Of a stretch of DNA of 64,000 bases, positions 45,744 to 55,455 are shown in pieces. The notes below the pieces were generated by a model. That model was not told the origin of the DNA, did no database searches, and worked only from the letters and a program-made list of their open reading frames with translations. Every line of letters begins with the position of its first letter. Position 1 is the stretch's first letter. The position numbers and the translations under genes are program-made. This stretch comes from SAR324 cluster bacterium (GTDB lineage: Bacteria; SAR324; NAC60-12): assembly GCA_015232315.1 (NCBI GenBank), contig JADFZZ010000001.1, forward strand, positions 62,001-126,000. Direction: 5' to 3'.

Positions 45744-46154
45744 TTAAAGTTTTTTACCGCTTTGCATCTGAAGTCTGCTGTTTGCAATCAACTTTTTGCT
45801 TTCGTTCACCATTTTCTGGGCTAAGGCCAAATAGAGACTGCTTTCCTGAAGTGTATCATTTTTCTCAATCAGTCTGGTTGATTGAAGAGCTGGCGCTGTT
45901 TGCGGCAATGGCGCAGGTGCTCTCAAATCAGTGTCCGACTCTGTTGGTGTGCTGTTTTCCGTAGGTTCATTTTCTTCAGAATAAAGATCTTTGCTGTATT
46001 GACTGATAATTCGTTGAACCAGTTCTGATTTGCTGGAACCGTTGCGAACACAATGATCTTCCAGAAATTTTAACAGCTCATCTGGCAGGCGAATAGTCAG
46101 TCTGTCGGACATTTTTGATTTAAATTTGACTGGTCTTCCACGAAGTTCTTGCAT
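45744..46154 (-). CDS. Ribbon-helix-helix regulator with extended C-terminus
   Basis: The 136-residue protein has an N-terminal ribbon-helix-helix domain (DRLTIRLPDELLKFLEDHCV, NGSSKSELVQRIISQYS). The RLTIRL strand is the DNA-reading ribbon. Residues 60-95 are a Pro/Thr/Glu-rich linker, and the last 40 form a helix (LYLALAQKMVNESKKLIANS) that might bind a partner. It precedes the CheB-CheR fusion by 12 bp and probably controls it. A perfect 9-1-9 palindrome lies six bases before its ATG and is a likely autoregulatory operator. Confidence 0.8.
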   Translation of the reverse strand: MQELRGRPVKFKSKMSDRLTIRLPDELLKFLEDHCVRNGSSKSELVQRIISQYSKDLYSEENEPTENSTPTESDTDLRAPAPLPQTAPALQSTRLIEKNDTLQESSLYLALAQKMVNESKKLIANSRLQMQSGKKL

Positions 46155-46159
46155 AAATT

Positions 46160-46178
46160 ATTTTTGTCTGACAAAAAT
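46160..46178. promoter_or_regulatory. Perfect palindrome, likely RHH operator
   Basis: ATTTTTGTC-T-GACAAAAAT gives 9-bp perfect arms with a one-base centre. It is placed between the divergent RHH/CheBR unit and the hybrid kinases. RHH proteins bind such inverted repeats, so this is a candidate operator controlling one or both units. A second, shorter inverted repeat (CGCTC...GAGCG) starts at 46183. Confidence 0.55.
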
Positions 46179-46312
46179 AAAGCGCTCATATTGGAGCGGA
46201 TTAATAAATAAACAAGATGATTTAAGTTGCAGGTGTTCTATTATCAATATTGGACTAGACCAAGTTCAGAAGGACCCGCTATTTGAACTCCTGATTTGCA
46301 GAATAGAGAAAC

Positions 46313-48031
46313 ATGGAAGATATTTCTACAAAAATATTACAATTAAAACAAGACCCACGTTATGCAAATTTGTATCAACAGGCGGCTGAACTCCTGAAAA
46401 AAACACAGGATGAATCGAATCGGGACGGCATAGATACCTTGCAGGAGGCTTTGCATGAAATCAATGTGTATCAAGTGGAACTCCTGATGCAAAATGATGA
46501 ACTGCAACATACTCAAAAAGAATTACAGCAGGTGAATCAGAGATATGTCCATTTGTTTGAAAATGCGCCTGTCGGATACATGATCATCAATCAGCACCTG
46601 CAGATTCTGGAAGCCAATAAGACTTTGTGCGTTATGTTGTCCATGACTCGCAATCAACTGCTCAAACGGTCGTTGATTCCCTTTCTGCGTTCGGGTGACA
46701 GCAAATATTTTTTTCAATTTCTGAATGAGCTGGAACACGGAAACAAGGCCTGTCGTGTGACTGCGCTCAAAGGACTGGAGGGGTTGTATATCCCAGTAAG
46801 AATGGATGGGATAAAACTGGATCTCGAGTCAGGGGATGTGCAATATCAGATTGCGCTCACTGACATGACCTCGCAGGCCCTCCTGGAAAAACAGCTTCGC
46901 ATGATTCAGAAAACCGATGCGGTGGGAACGCTGGCCACAGGCATTGCGCACGACTTCAATAATGAAATGAATATCATTCTGGGATTCACTAATCTTATTG
47001 CGGAAACAAAAGACAATGCGGAAGAGCATCCGCGCTATTTACAGATGATATTAAATGCAGGGGGACGGGCCACACAATTGGCGAAACAGATTCTCAGCTA
47101 TCAACGGGATGTGAACCCGCATCTGGATCTTGTGGATATCACACCGATTGTCAAGGAAACGTTCAACATGATCAAAACACTTGCTCCAGCAAATGTGGAT
47201 GTAACAAGCATGCTTCCAGCCAGTTGCGCACCCGTGTTAACCAATGCTTCGAGCATCCATGAAATATTGGTCAATCTTTGTACCAACGCGATTCAGGCCA
47301 TGTCACAGAACGAATTCGGGAAACTCCATGTATATCTTGGCACAGCACATATCGCGGCGAGCCAGGGTTCAAAGAAAAATATTCTACCCGGGGATTATGT
47401 GAAACTCACCGTGAGTGATACCGGCGGGGGAATTCCGCAAAAATTCCGACAAAAAATTTTTGAACCCATGTTTACCACCAAAGAGCGTGATATTGGCACA
47501 GGGTTGGGACTTTACAATGTGAAAACACTGGTGGAGCAACAGCATGGGTATATTGACTTTGAAAGTATCTTGGGTCAGGGAACCGCGTTTCATGTGCTGT
47601 TTCCGGTTCAGCCTCAGCAAACGGTGGTTAGTGGTGTGTCTGAGGAGAAAAAAATTCTTTCCGGAAGCCATAAACTACTCATCATTGAAGACAGTTCAGA
47701 ACAACTGGAGTTGTATTCGCTGGCACTTTCATCACTTGGATATTACATCGTTGGCTGTGAAAATGGCTATGATGCGTTACAACAGTTACAACAGAACCCA
47801 CACCACTTTGATGTCATTATCGTGGATCATCGCCTTCCTGATATTCAGGGGCGGTATTTGATAGAACAGATGCATGAACTTTCACCCGCAACACCCATAA
47901 TCCTGACCACAGGGTATATTGGTGACACTGATCTGGAAAAGTTGAAACAGGCAGGTGTTCTTTCTTTTATGCACAAGCCGGTTTTGTTCAACGAACTCAC
48001 ACACTTGATCCATCATCTCGCAAAGGCTTAA
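46313..48031 (+). CDS. PAS hybrid histidine kinase with receiver
   Basis: The 572-residue soluble protein starts with a helical linker ([20 protein letters not shown]) and a PAS domain (about 75-190, [20 protein letters not shown]). The kinase core has the His in [19 protein letters not shown]-box [18 protein letters not shown] and [12 protein letters not shown]-terminal receiver follows (IIEDSSEQ, acceptor in [13 protein letters not shown], Lys in FMHKPV). It is followed after eight bases by a larger paralogue with the same linker. No membrane helix; the signal is unknown. Confidence 0.92.
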   Translation: MEDISTKILQLKQDPRYANLYQQAAELLKKTQDESNRDGIDTLQEALHEINVYQVELLMQNDELQHTQKELQQVNQRYVHLFENAPVGYMIINQHLQILEANKTLCVMLSMTRNQLLKRSLIPFLRSGDSKYFFQFLNELEHGNKACRVTALKGLEGLYIPVRMDGIKLDLESGDVQYQIALTDMTSQALLEKQLRMIQKTDAVGTLATGIAHDFNNEMNIILGFTNLIAETKDNAEEHPRYLQMILNAGGRATQLAKQILSYQRDVNPHLDLVDITPIVKETFNMIKTLAPANVDVTSMLPASCAPVLTNASSIHEILVNLCTNAIQAMSQNEFGKLHVYLGTAHIAASQGSKKNILPGDYVKLTVSDTGGGIPQKFRQKIFEPMFTTKERDIGTGLGLYNVKTLVEQQHGYIDFESILGQGTAFHVLFPVQPQQTVVSGVSEEKKILSGSHKLLIIEDSSEQLELYSLALSSLGYYIVGCENGYDALQQLQQNPHHFDVIIVDHRLPDIQGRYLIEQMHELSPATPIILTTGYIGDTDLEKLKQAGVLSFMHKPVLFNELTHLIHHLAKA

Positions 48032-48039
48032 GGATTTTT

Positions 48040-50568
48040 ATGAATGTTCCGATAGAGACGGTTGTGCAATTCATTACGGATATGGCCTCAGGACAACTGG
48101 GCAATCGAATGTCTGTGACAGGTACCAGTGAAGAACTGGATGCCATTGCGTTAGGTTTGAACATGCTCGCGGAGGAGCTCCAGGCGACCATGGTTTCCAA
48201 CGCGAAGTATCTACAGGCTGAAAAGGAGTTAAAAAGAAAAATACTTGAACAGAACAGTCTTTATGAAATCTCAAGACTGGAGAACCAACAGGAAATTTCT
48301 CAAGATGAGTATTTTGAAAAGGCCCTGGCTTTGATTCAAAAAATATTGCCCGGGGACATCCATATTTGTGTCATTCTTGAGACAGGCGAGGTTTATAAAA
48401 CGGCAGGTTTTACAAAAAAGCTGAAGCCTCAGGTCCATGAGTTGAGAATTGGCGGAAAATTTTGGGGACTGATTGAATTTCATGGCACAGATCAACGGAT
48501 TTTTGATTTGGACTTACTGGCGTTGTGGACCTCTCACTTGTGTGGTTTTCTATACAAAAGGCATAACCACAACAGATTGATGGAAACAGCGGAGCAATTG
48601 CGGATCCATCAGGTAGAACTGGAGATGCAGAATGATGAACTGCGCCAGACACAAAAAGAACTGGAAATATCGCATGATCGTTTTGCGAATTTGTTTGATT
48701 TCGCGCCAGTGGGATACATGCTGATTGATCCACATGGAATTATCAAACAGGTTAATCAGACGGCCTCCCACATGCTCAACCGGACCAGGCAAAAACTGGT
48801 GCAAAAACCATTTTCCCTGTTTTTAAGAGACCATTCCCCTGAAATCTTTTTTCATTTTTTAATGAAAATGTTTCGTGACAATCATGCGGAGTCCTGTGAC
48901 CTCCGTCTGTATATTTCGGCAACGGATTATCTGGATGTCAGCATCAGTGGTTCTATTTCAGCGAGTGCTGGTGGAGACCGGTTATGCCATATCAATCTTA
49001 CCGATATCACCAGAATCAAATCCACGGAGAAACAACTTAAAATCAAGGACCATGCGATTCAGTCTTCCAATAACGCGATTGTCCTGACTGATTCATCGGG
49101 GCAAATCACGTATTTAAATCCCGCATTCAAACAAATGTGGAAGGTTCCAGATGGTGAACGTGTGGTTGGGCAGAACCTGGTCAATTATTTTGAGACCGAA
49201 GAACGCTGTTATGAAATGATCGCCAGCATCTATAAAAATGGCCAGCAATTGAAGGAAATGTCAGCCAAAGGGAAAAATAATAAAATGTTCCCTGTGCAGG
49301 TTTCAGGTTCTCTCATCAGAACTGATGTTGAAGATCCTGCGCAAATCATGCTTTCCATGGTCAACCTTACCAACCAGAAACAGTTGGAAAAAGAGTTGCT
49401 CCATGCCCAGAAAATGGAATCGTTAGGGCATCTTGCCGGAGGAATTGCCCATGAATTCAATAATATTCTGCATGCGATGATGGGCTTTGCCGAGATGTTG
49501 ATGGACAACCATCAGGATGAAAAAACCCTCAGGTATGTGAAACATATTCTTGATGGTGGCTCCCGTGCTTCGGATCTGATCAAGCAGATTCTGACGTTCA
49601 GTCGTGCGGGAAATGTCAAATATGAACCGCTGACTCTGTCTGAAATTGTCAAGGACTCTGTCAATATGATGAAATCCATCATTCCGGCGACCATTGAAAT
49701 ACAAACCCATTTTTCCTGTACAGATTGCAAGGTCAACGCAAACGCGACACAGATTCACCAGATTTTGATGAATCTGTGTACCAATTCATTCCATGCCATG
49801 CCCAAAGGTGGAATACTCACCATCTCACTGGAACGGATTCAGCACAAAACCTTAGGAAAAGAATATGATTTTGAATGGGAACAATCAGATTATGTCCGGT
49901 TATCCATTCGTGACACTGGCGAAGGCATCCCTGAACTTATCCAGAAAAATATCTTTGATCCATTTTTTACCACCAAGGAAGTCGGAAGCGGTACAGGCTT
50001 AGGCCTGGCTGTGGTGCATGGCATCGCCCAGGCGCATAACGCGCATATCCATCTGAAAAGCAAACCGGGAAAAGGAACAACCATTGAAATTCTGTTTCCC
50101 GTTGTTGAAACGGTAGAATCAAATCCGGACATTGCACTTGAGGCACCTCTTCCGGAGAACGCTCCTGTTGAGCAGAATTTTAAAATTGTGATTGTGGAAG
50201 ATGAATCGGTTCTTTCTAAAATCTATCAAGAATTTTTGACTGAAAAAGGTTATGACGTGTCCCTGTTCAACAACGGGTTGGAGGCCTGGCAATTCATGGG
50301 GGAAAATGGAAAATTTGTGGATCTGGTGCTGACGGATTATTCCATGCCTAAGATGTCTGGTGTTGAATTGAGTAAAAACCTGAACGAACTTTGTCCTGAT
50401 ATTCCCGTTGTGTTGATCACCGGCTTTGGTGACATGATCAAACATGATCGGAGCAAATATCCCAACATAAAATCATATTTGCCTAAACCCACGACACTTC
50501 AGTCATTGCTGGGCGCCATACAACAAATATTGTCAAACAAAGGAAGTCAGGAAGGAACAGGCACCTGA
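48040..50568 (+). CDS. HAMP-like/GAF/PAS-PAS hybrid histidine kinase with receiver
   Basis: The 842-residue protein starts with a HAMP-like linker ([20 protein letters not shown]) without a membrane helix. A GAF-like segment (about 75-180), a [18 protein letters not shown] linker and two PAS domains (about 215-325 and 335-450) follow. The kinase core has the His in [37 protein letters not shown] and [11 protein letters not shown]. The C-terminal receiver has EDESVLS, acceptor in [13 protein letters not shown] and Lys in YLPKPT. AAGGA precedes the ATG. It shares long blocks with the 46313 kinase, so the pair arose by duplication and may form one relay. Confidence 0.92.
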   Translation: MNVPIETVVQFITDMASGQLGNRMSVTGTSEELDAIALGLNMLAEELQATMVSNAKYLQAEKELKRKILEQNSLYEISRLENQQEISQDEYFEKALALIQKILPGDIHICVILETGEVYKTAGFTKKLKPQVHELRIGGKFWGLIEFHGTDQRIFDLDLLALWTSHLCGFLYKRHNHNRLMETAEQLRIHQVELEMQNDELRQTQKELEISHDRFANLFDFAPVGYMLIDPHGIIKQVNQTASHMLNRTRQKLVQKPFSLFLRDHSPEIFFHFLMKMFRDNHAESCDLRLYISATDYLDVSISGSISASAGGDRLCHINLTDITRIKSTEKQLKIKDHAIQSSNNAIVLTDSSGQITYLNPAFKQMWKVPDGERVVGQNLVNYFETEERCYEMIASIYKNGQQLKEMSAKGKNNKMFPVQVSGSLIRTDVEDPAQIMLSMVNLTNQKQLEKELLHAQKMESLGHLAGGIAHEFNNILHAMMGFAEMLMDNHQDEKTLRYVKHILDGGSRASDLIKQILTFSRAGNVKYEPLTLSEIVKDSVNMMKSIIPATIEIQTHFSCTDCKVNANATQIHQILMNLCTNSFHAMPKGGILTISLERIQHKTLGKEYDFEWEQSDYVRLSIRDTGEGIPELIQKNIFDPFFTTKEVGSGTGLGLAVVHGIAQAHNAHIHLKSKPGKGTTIEILFPVVETVESNPDIALEAPLPENAPVEQNFKIVIVEDESVLSKIYQEFLTEKGYDVSLFNNGLEAWQFMGENGKFVDLVLTDYSMPKMSGVELSKNLNELCPDIPVVLITGFGDMIKHDRSKYPNIKSYLPKPTTLQSLLGAIQQILSNKGSQEGTGT

Positions 50569-50582
50569 AAAACAAGCACCCT

Positions 50583-51362
50583 TCAGCGAAAATGCCGCAA
50601 GGTATGGCGTTTCTGCACGATAACGGCTGATTGCAGGGATTGGGTGATATAATCCTTGGCTTGCTGAATACTCTGCTTCAGGGATTTTCCGGTTGCCAGA
50701 CCGGCCGTTATGGCGGCAGATAACGTGCATCCGGTACCATGCACATCGCTGATCGGTAGAAATGACGCCCGAAAATCAAAGTCCTCAAGGCCATCATAAA
50801 AATAATCACAAGATTCTTGATCGACAGGCAGGTGGCCACCTTTCAGCAACACCGCGGTATGAAACCGATCATGGATTTTTTTCGCGGCCCGGCGCACGGA
50901 TTCATAATCTTTAATTGGCATATCCGCCAGAATTTCCGCTTCACGGGTATTGGGGGTGATCAACCGCGCAATCGGCAGTAAATCCCGCGTCAGGGATTGA
51001 ATCGCTGCTTGTTCCAGGAGCACAGCTCCGCTCGAAGCAACCATGACCGGGTCCACCACCAGCCATTGTGGACTGAATTGACGCAATGCCCGCACCACCT
51101 GTTTAATAATATCAGCGGAAAACAGCATTCCTGTTTTAACCGCAGGCACGGGATGCCAGTCAAACACAGCCTTGATCTGGGCAAATACTATTTCGGGAGG
51201 AACTGGAGAGATCGCGATGACTTCACCCGGATTTTGTGCCGTGATGCAAGTGATGGCGGAAGTTCCAAAGACCTGATGGGCGGCAAATGTTTTCAGATCA
51301 GCCTGAATGCCGGCTCCGCCACTGCTGTCTGAACCGGCGATGGTCAAGGCAAAAGGAATCAT
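50583..51362 (-). CDS. thiD: Hydroxymethylpyrimidine/phosphomethylpyrimidine kinase
   Basis: ThiD phosphorylates HMP and HMP-phosphate to the pyrophosphate used in thiamine synthesis. The 259-residue protein has the PfkB-like signatures AGSDSSGGAGIQADLKTF, TAQNPGEV, VVDPVMVASSGA and VHGTGCTLSAAITAGLA with the anion-hole GTGC. It stands alone, convergent with the hybrid kinase and separated by 366 bp of repeat-rich sequence from the next gene. No other thiamine gene is nearby. Confidence 0.95.
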   Translation of the reverse strand: MIPFALTIAGSDSSGGAGIQADLKTFAAHQVFGTSAITCITAQNPGEVIAISPVPPEIVFAQIKAVFDWHPVPAVKTGMLFSADIIKQVVRALRQFSPQWLVVDPVMVASSGAVLLEQAAIQSLTRDLLPIARLITPNTREAEILADMPIKDYESVRRAAKKIHDRFHTAVLLKGGHLPVDQESCDYFYDGLEDFDFRASFLPISDVHGTGCTLSAAITAGLATGKSLKQSIQQAKDYITQSLQSAVIVQKRHTLRHFR

Positions 51363-51455
51363 ATTATTTCTCTATGACAATATTTCAAAATAACCTGGAA
51401 CGGAAAAAGAATAACTTACCAAAGTTTTTTTAACACACCGCTCTTGCTCAGGTCT

Positions 51456-51484
51456 GTAGAGACGTGCGAATCGCGCATCTCTAC
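51456..51484. repeat. GTAGAGAC-type palindromic repeat, copy 2
   Basis: The 29-bp element starts GTAGAGACG and ends CATCTCTAC; arms pair over 13 bases with one mismatch and one G-T pair around an AAT loop. It shares the GTAGAGAC outer arms with 19587-19614. The flanks share CTGTAGAGACG and a weaker run (GAAAT-TTTTTGA, TTCTGAGT), so the element may extend to about 100 bp. Confidence 0.72.
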
Positions 51485-51562
51485 CCATGCCCGGCAGGAA
51501 ATGTTTTTGAGAAGTTATTGAAGTTATTTTCTGAGTATTTCTAAGTTAATAAAAAATCCTCG

Positions 51563-51660
51563 TTCCGATGCTCCTGCGTCGGAATGCTCAATCCGGCGCT
51601 TCTGCGCCCGCACCGCAGGAGCAGTGCCATCCTGGTTCCCACTCAGAGCATGGGAACCAG
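51563..51660. repeat. Compound hairpin repeat element
   Basis: Three hairpins follow one another: TTCCGATGC/GCGTCGGAA (51563-51584), GGCGC/GCGCC (51595-51608) and CTGGTTCCCA/TGGGAACCAG (51632-51660, perfect 10-bp arms). GCTCCTGCG (51570-51578) can instead pair with CGCAGGAGC (51614-51622). The pattern of GTTCC-(C)AcgCTCC hairpins resembles a REP-like repeat seen in many bacterial genomes (recognition from memory, not a search). Confidence 0.7.
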
Positions 51661-51728
51661 TGTTGTAACCTTAATTTGCCTTGGTCGGGATGTATCGCCG
51701 ACCCGACATTGTGCGAGATGCCCGTTCC

Positions 51729-53009
51729 TCAATAACCTGTCCCGGGTGGCCATAAGCTCTGGCCGACGTCGGTTCGATAATAACTGGCCAGACAACGAAT
51801 TTTCCGGATATTCGCATACGTTTTCTGAATCACCTCCTGCAGATCGGAACCGCACACATTCACATCCGCAATACGGTGCCCCATTTCGGCCACTTTGTGA
51901 TCTCTCATGTGCAACTGTCCTTTGACCTGTTCCACTTCATTCCACCAGATGTCACAGTCCGGATCCGGTGAACCCGATACTGTCACGGGAATGCTGGGAG
52001 CTTGAGGAACCACATAGGGATAACCATAACCAGCAAGACTCAGCGAACATCCAAATGGTTTTTGCGCATTCCAGTGGAATTTGGGGGGCGTTGCCCGCAT
52101 GATGTCCAACACAACTTCCAGCGAATTTTCAAGCATACTCAGAAACAGTGCCCCGGATGTCACACCAAGCCGGACATTGTATTCAATCGCATGCCATTGT
52201 TCCTGATAACGGATTGCCGTGACCTGAAGCGGACCATAAAAATGATTGGCTTTCAGCCAGGGTTGGAGCGGCATGATCAACTCTTTTGCCAGGCCATATT
52301 TGTCTTGGGGATCCTGTTCCACCAGTCCTCCCATGGGGGCACCCGCCACGGGTCCCATGTTTTGATTGAAAGCCCGTTTATATTCCTGATTGGTGGCAAT
52401 GCTGAAAATTTCTCCATCACTCACAAACACAAAATGTCCGGCTTCAGCAGTACCCAGATACTCCTGCAGAAAAACTCCTTCCGCATAATCAATCCGGTCA
52501 AGCCATCCCAACGTGTCATCGATGCTTTCACACACAACCGTATGCACTGGACTGAAGGGGGAGCATAACGGATTTTTAATCACATAGGGTTTGGGATCTT
52601 TTTTCATCAACGAGAGTGCTTCAATTCTGTTTTGAACCCGATAGGAACTGGGGAACGGAACACCATATTCCCGGCACAAATCCCTGGCAAAGGCACGGTC
52701 CACTTCAAGCTGGATGGCTGTTCCTTTCGGACAGAAAACCGGTATGTTCTGTGCCAGCAATTCTTCAGACCAGGCTGAAGTGTGCCAGTCAATGGACATT
52801 GGGATGATCAGATCCGGTTTGATCTGTTGAATGACCGGAATCGGCGAAGGGTGTTGACGGGAGTCCCAGACCTGACCTTCCTGCGACGGGCCGTAGTGGC
52901 CATAATTTCGGGTAAGATAACAAAAAACCTCAGCTTGTTGCCTCCGCATGATACGCATGATCGACTGGGCAAATGCGCCCACTCCGAGAACCAATATTTT
53001 GGGTGCCAT
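51729..53009 (-). CDS. PurD-like ATP-grasp protein of unknown substrate
   Basis: The 426-residue protein has a Rossmann-like front end (KILVLGVGAFAQSIMRIMRR) and an ATP-grasp domain resembling phosphoribosylamine-glycine ligase: YVIKNPLCSPFSPVHTVV, GVFLQEYLGTAEAGHFVF, and the metal-binding IEYNVRLGVTSGALFL in place of the PurD EFNxRFGDPE. The last motif differs enough that true GAR synthetase activity is doubtful. It is the last gene of the rodZ-to-ATP-grasp operon, three bases after the gspE-like gene. It may join an amine or amino acid to a carboxylate (family knowledge); the substrate is not evident. Confidence 0.7.
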   Translation of the reverse strand: MAPKILVLGVGAFAQSIMRIMRRQQAEVFCYLTRNYGHYGPSQEGQVWDSRQHPSPIPVIQQIKPDLIIPMSIDWHTSAWSEELLAQNIPVFCPKGTAIQLEVDRAFARDLCREYGVPFPSSYRVQNRIEALSLMKKDPKPYVIKNPLCSPFSPVHTVVCESIDDTLGWLDRIDYAEGVFLQEYLGTAEAGHFVFVSDGEIFSIATNQEYKRAFNQNMGPVAGAPMGGLVEQDPQDKYGLAKELIMPLQPWLKANHFYGPLQVTAIRYQEQWHAIEYNVRLGVTSGALFLSMLENSLEVVLDIMRATPPKFHWNAQKPFGCSLSLAGYGYPYVVPQAPSIPVTVSGSPDPDCDIWWNEVEQVKGQLHMRDHKVAEMGHRIADVNVCGSDLQEVIQKTYANIRKIRCLASYYRTDVGQSLWPPGTGY

Positions 53010-53012
53010 AAT

Positions 53013-54509
53013 TTATTCCGTTAGAAAAGGTCGTAATTCCTCATCAGTTGTGATCTGGCGACGGATCAGTTCCAACGCGGTGCTTCGGAATGACTGATAA
53101 TAAAATCCATCACCTGTGAATAACGCATGTCCTGAAATGCCCTGACGAATTTTTTCCTGCATGGGTGTGTCAATCCTGAGAATTTCATAAATCGGTGTGC
53201 GGCCATGATATCCTGAACCATGGCACAGGGAGCAGTTGGTTTCCGTTTCAGGGTGTGTGCACACACGGCGTACCAATCTTTGGGAGATCACCAGTTTGAC
53301 TGTTTCGGCCAGCAGATCAGCGGACACACCCAGATTGAGCATCCGTTGAATGGTGGTGGCACAATCCACGCTGTGCAGTGTGGATAGCACCAGATGTCCC
53401 GTGAGTGCGGCTTTCACAGCGACTTGTGCCGTTTCTTCATCCCGTATTTCTCCAACAAGAATCACATCCGGATCTTGTCTGAGAGACGCTCGTAGCACAC
53501 TGGCAAAGGAAACATTCGGGTCCTGTTTCACGGATACCTGATTCATCCCGTCAATGTGATATTCCACAGGATCTTCAATGGTGATGATGTTGCGGGTCAC
53601 CGAATGGATTTCATGCAACATGGCATACAACGTGGTGGTTTTTCCACTTCCGGTAGGCCCAACCACCAGTAGCAAGCCACTGTTCAACTGGCAACCCCGC
53701 AACAGCACGCCCAAATCCTCTTTCATGAATCCCAGCGATTCCAGTTGATATTGAACCGGGGTTTGATCCAGAAGGCGCAACACGATTTTTTCACCGGTTT
53801 CAGTTGGTAGCGACGAAACTCTGATATCAAAGGTTTTGCCATTGGAGGCATGATAAGAATGGTGTCCATCCTGAGGTTTACGGCGGATGGCAATATCCAT
53901 TCCAGATCGGATTTTAACATGCGAGAGGACCAGGCTTTGAAGATAAAGGGGAAGTCTTGTCAATTCACGGAGGTGTCCATCAACGCGAACGCGGACTTTT
54001 AAGCCCTGATTTGAGGGTTCCAGGTGGATGTCAGAACCGCCCAGTTCCACGGTCTGCTTCAGGATTTTTTGAAATTGTTCCGCGGCTGAAATCTGGTCAG
54101 CCTGTTCGGGTGCGTCACTTCCGTTCAACGGACGATTGATTCGAGCTTCAGGGCAAAGAACCCATTCCACAGGTCTTCCCCAGCGGAATCGGGCATAATC
54201 CATTTGAAACCAGTCGGAGTGGATCGATAACAAACCGCATGTTTTCTGGTCAATGACCAGAATCATGATGCGGGTTTTCTCAAAGATCTCAAGGGCCAGT
54301 GGTTCGGGGATCATATCCGGGAAATCGGACAACAGGGGGAGATGATAGCGCAGGGACAAAGCATTCAGGATGCTCTCTTCAGCAATCCAGCCCTGTTTGG
54401 TGAGAAACCGCAGTTTTTCCCAGTCTGACGAAACATTGGCGCCGTTCAAAATTTCCAGAGCGTCCGCATCAATCAGACCTTCTGTGATAAATTCATTCAG
54501 GAGGCTCAT
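53013..54509 (-). CDS. GspE/PilB-family secretion or pilus assembly ATPase
   Basis: The 498-residue protein has an N-terminal GspE-N domain (LRFLTKQGWIAEESILNALS). The ATPase domain has GGSDIHLEPS, Walker A GPTGSGKTTTLYAM (about 284-297), the Asp box ITIEDPVEYHI, Walker B VILVGEIRDEETA and His box LVLSTLHSVD. The usual tetracysteine zinc motif is reduced: CTHPETETNCSLCHGSGYHG keeps CxxC only once. It overlaps ftsQ by four bases (ATGA). No gspD, F, G or pilin gene is near, so the partner machine is unknown. Confidence 0.9.
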   Translation of the reverse strand: MSLLNEFITEGLIDADALEILNGANVSSDWEKLRFLTKQGWIAEESILNALSLRYHLPLLSDFPDMIPEPLALEIFEKTRIMILVIDQKTCGLLSIHSDWFQMDYARFRWGRPVEWVLCPEARINRPLNGSDAPEQADQISAAEQFQKILKQTVELGGSDIHLEPSNQGLKVRVRVDGHLRELTRLPLYLQSLVLSHVKIRSGMDIAIRRKPQDGHHSYHASNGKTFDIRVSSLPTETGEKIVLRLLDQTPVQYQLESLGFMKEDLGVLLRGCQLNSGLLLVVGPTGSGKTTTLYAMLHEIHSVTRNIITIEDPVEYHIDGMNQVSVKQDPNVSFASVLRASLRQDPDVILVGEIRDEETAQVAVKAALTGHLVLSTLHSVDCATTIQRMLNLGVSADLLAETVKLVISQRLVRRVCTHPETETNCSLCHGSGYHGRTPIYEILRIDTPMQEKIRQGISGHALFTGDGFYYQSFRSTALELIRRQITTDEELRPFLTE

Positions 54510-55444
54510 GAACGGCGGTCAGCAGGTGTGCGATAAACAATCCGGATTTTGTCAGCATGGCGGAGATCCACGGAGAGTATCTGATCTGACAGTTTCTGCT
54601 CAGACAGCATTTCCGAAAACTGTTTCAGGCGATCAAGGTGTTGTTCCTGACCAAGATTCACTCTGATGGTTGATTGACGTAGACTGAGTTGGAGATTTAG
54701 AGGATCAGAAACATTGATTTCCAGAATCATCGGGATCATTTCCGCAACTTCCCGTTCAATCAGATCCAGCAATTTCATGCCTCGTTCAAGATCCGCAGAC
54801 CGGATGGTTTTTCCCTGCACAATTCTGCCAAAATTGCCGGTGATGACAGGAACAGGTTCAGGGAGTTTTTTCACCACTTTCAGCGGAACCTGATCCCGGG
54901 AGATCCACAACCAGGATTTCCCATTTTTAATGAAGGCGGCCGGGCGATGTTCCCTGATTCGAATGTGGAGTGTGTCAGGATAGGATTTACGAACCCAGGC
55001 CGACCGAATTACGGGCTGTTGCTGAAGATTTGATGCCAGAAAATACGGATCCCACTGCATGAGAGACTCCCCGGGGTGGATTCCTGTAGCTTGAACAATC
55101 TCATTTTTTGACAGCAACGTTTGGCCTTCAATGCCGATTTTGCGCGCGGGTTGTTCAAAAAATGAATCGCTCTGTGCCAGACTGCCGATCATTGTAAAAC
55201 ACACGAAGCCCAAGGCGGCCATGCCAGTCAGGTATTGAATCACTTTGAGTAAAGTAAGTTTCGAAATATCAGACAAGGCCAGAGATTCACTGAATTTTTG
55301 ATGCAGGACGCCCTTGTTTTTAATCATGACCATTTTGAGGCGATGTTTTCGGTCTTCACTGATTTTCAGCTTCAATGCCGGTTTACGGGCGACCGGTTTC
55401 CCCTGGCGTCTGGTTGAATGATTTTTGAGATCCTGCATACCCAC
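54506..55444 (-). CDS. ftsQ: Cell division protein FtsQ (POTRA)
   Basis: FtsQ bridges early and late divisome proteins in the inner membrane. The 312-residue protein has a basic cytoplasmic N-terminus, one membrane helix (about 64-88, VIQYLTGMAALGFVCFTMIG), a POTRA domain (IGIEGQTLLSKNEIVQATGI ... WVRKSYPDTLHIRIREHRP) and an FtsQ beta domain (SWLWISRDQVPL, KIRIVYRTP). It follows murB after 11 bp, as in dcw clusters, but ftsA and ftsZ do not follow; a GspE-type ATPase gene does. Confidence 0.88.
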   Translation of the reverse strand: MGMQDLKNHSTRRQGKPVARKPALKLKISEDRKHRLKMVMIKNKGVLHQKFSESLALSDISKLTLLKVIQYLTGMAALGFVCFTMIGSLAQSDSFFEQPARKIGIEGQTLLSKNEIVQATGIHPGESLMQWDPYFLASNLQQQPVIRSAWVRKSYPDTLHIRIREHRPAAFIKNGKSWLWISRDQVPLKVVKKLPEPVPVITGNFGRIVQGKTIRSADLERGMKLLDLIEREVAEMIPMILEINVSDPLNLQLSLRQSTIRVNLGQEQHLDRLKQFSEMLSEQKLSDQILSVDLRHADKIRIVYRTPADRRS

Positions 55445-55455
55445 CCCTGGATATA

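Larger units (their letters stand above)
51363..51728. other. Repeat-rich intergenic stretch upstream of thiD
   Basis: These 366 bp between the ATP-grasp stop and the thiD start contain two different palindromic elements (51456-51484 and 51563-51660) and no recognised gene. No riboswitch of TPP type was recognised near thiD: the conserved CTGAGA and ACCTGATCTGG signals were not seen. Confidence 0.55.

Noticed and set aside
51363-51560. TPP riboswitch upstream of thiD
   Set aside because: The conserved TPP riboswitch sequence signals were not found; the structures present are palindromic repeats.
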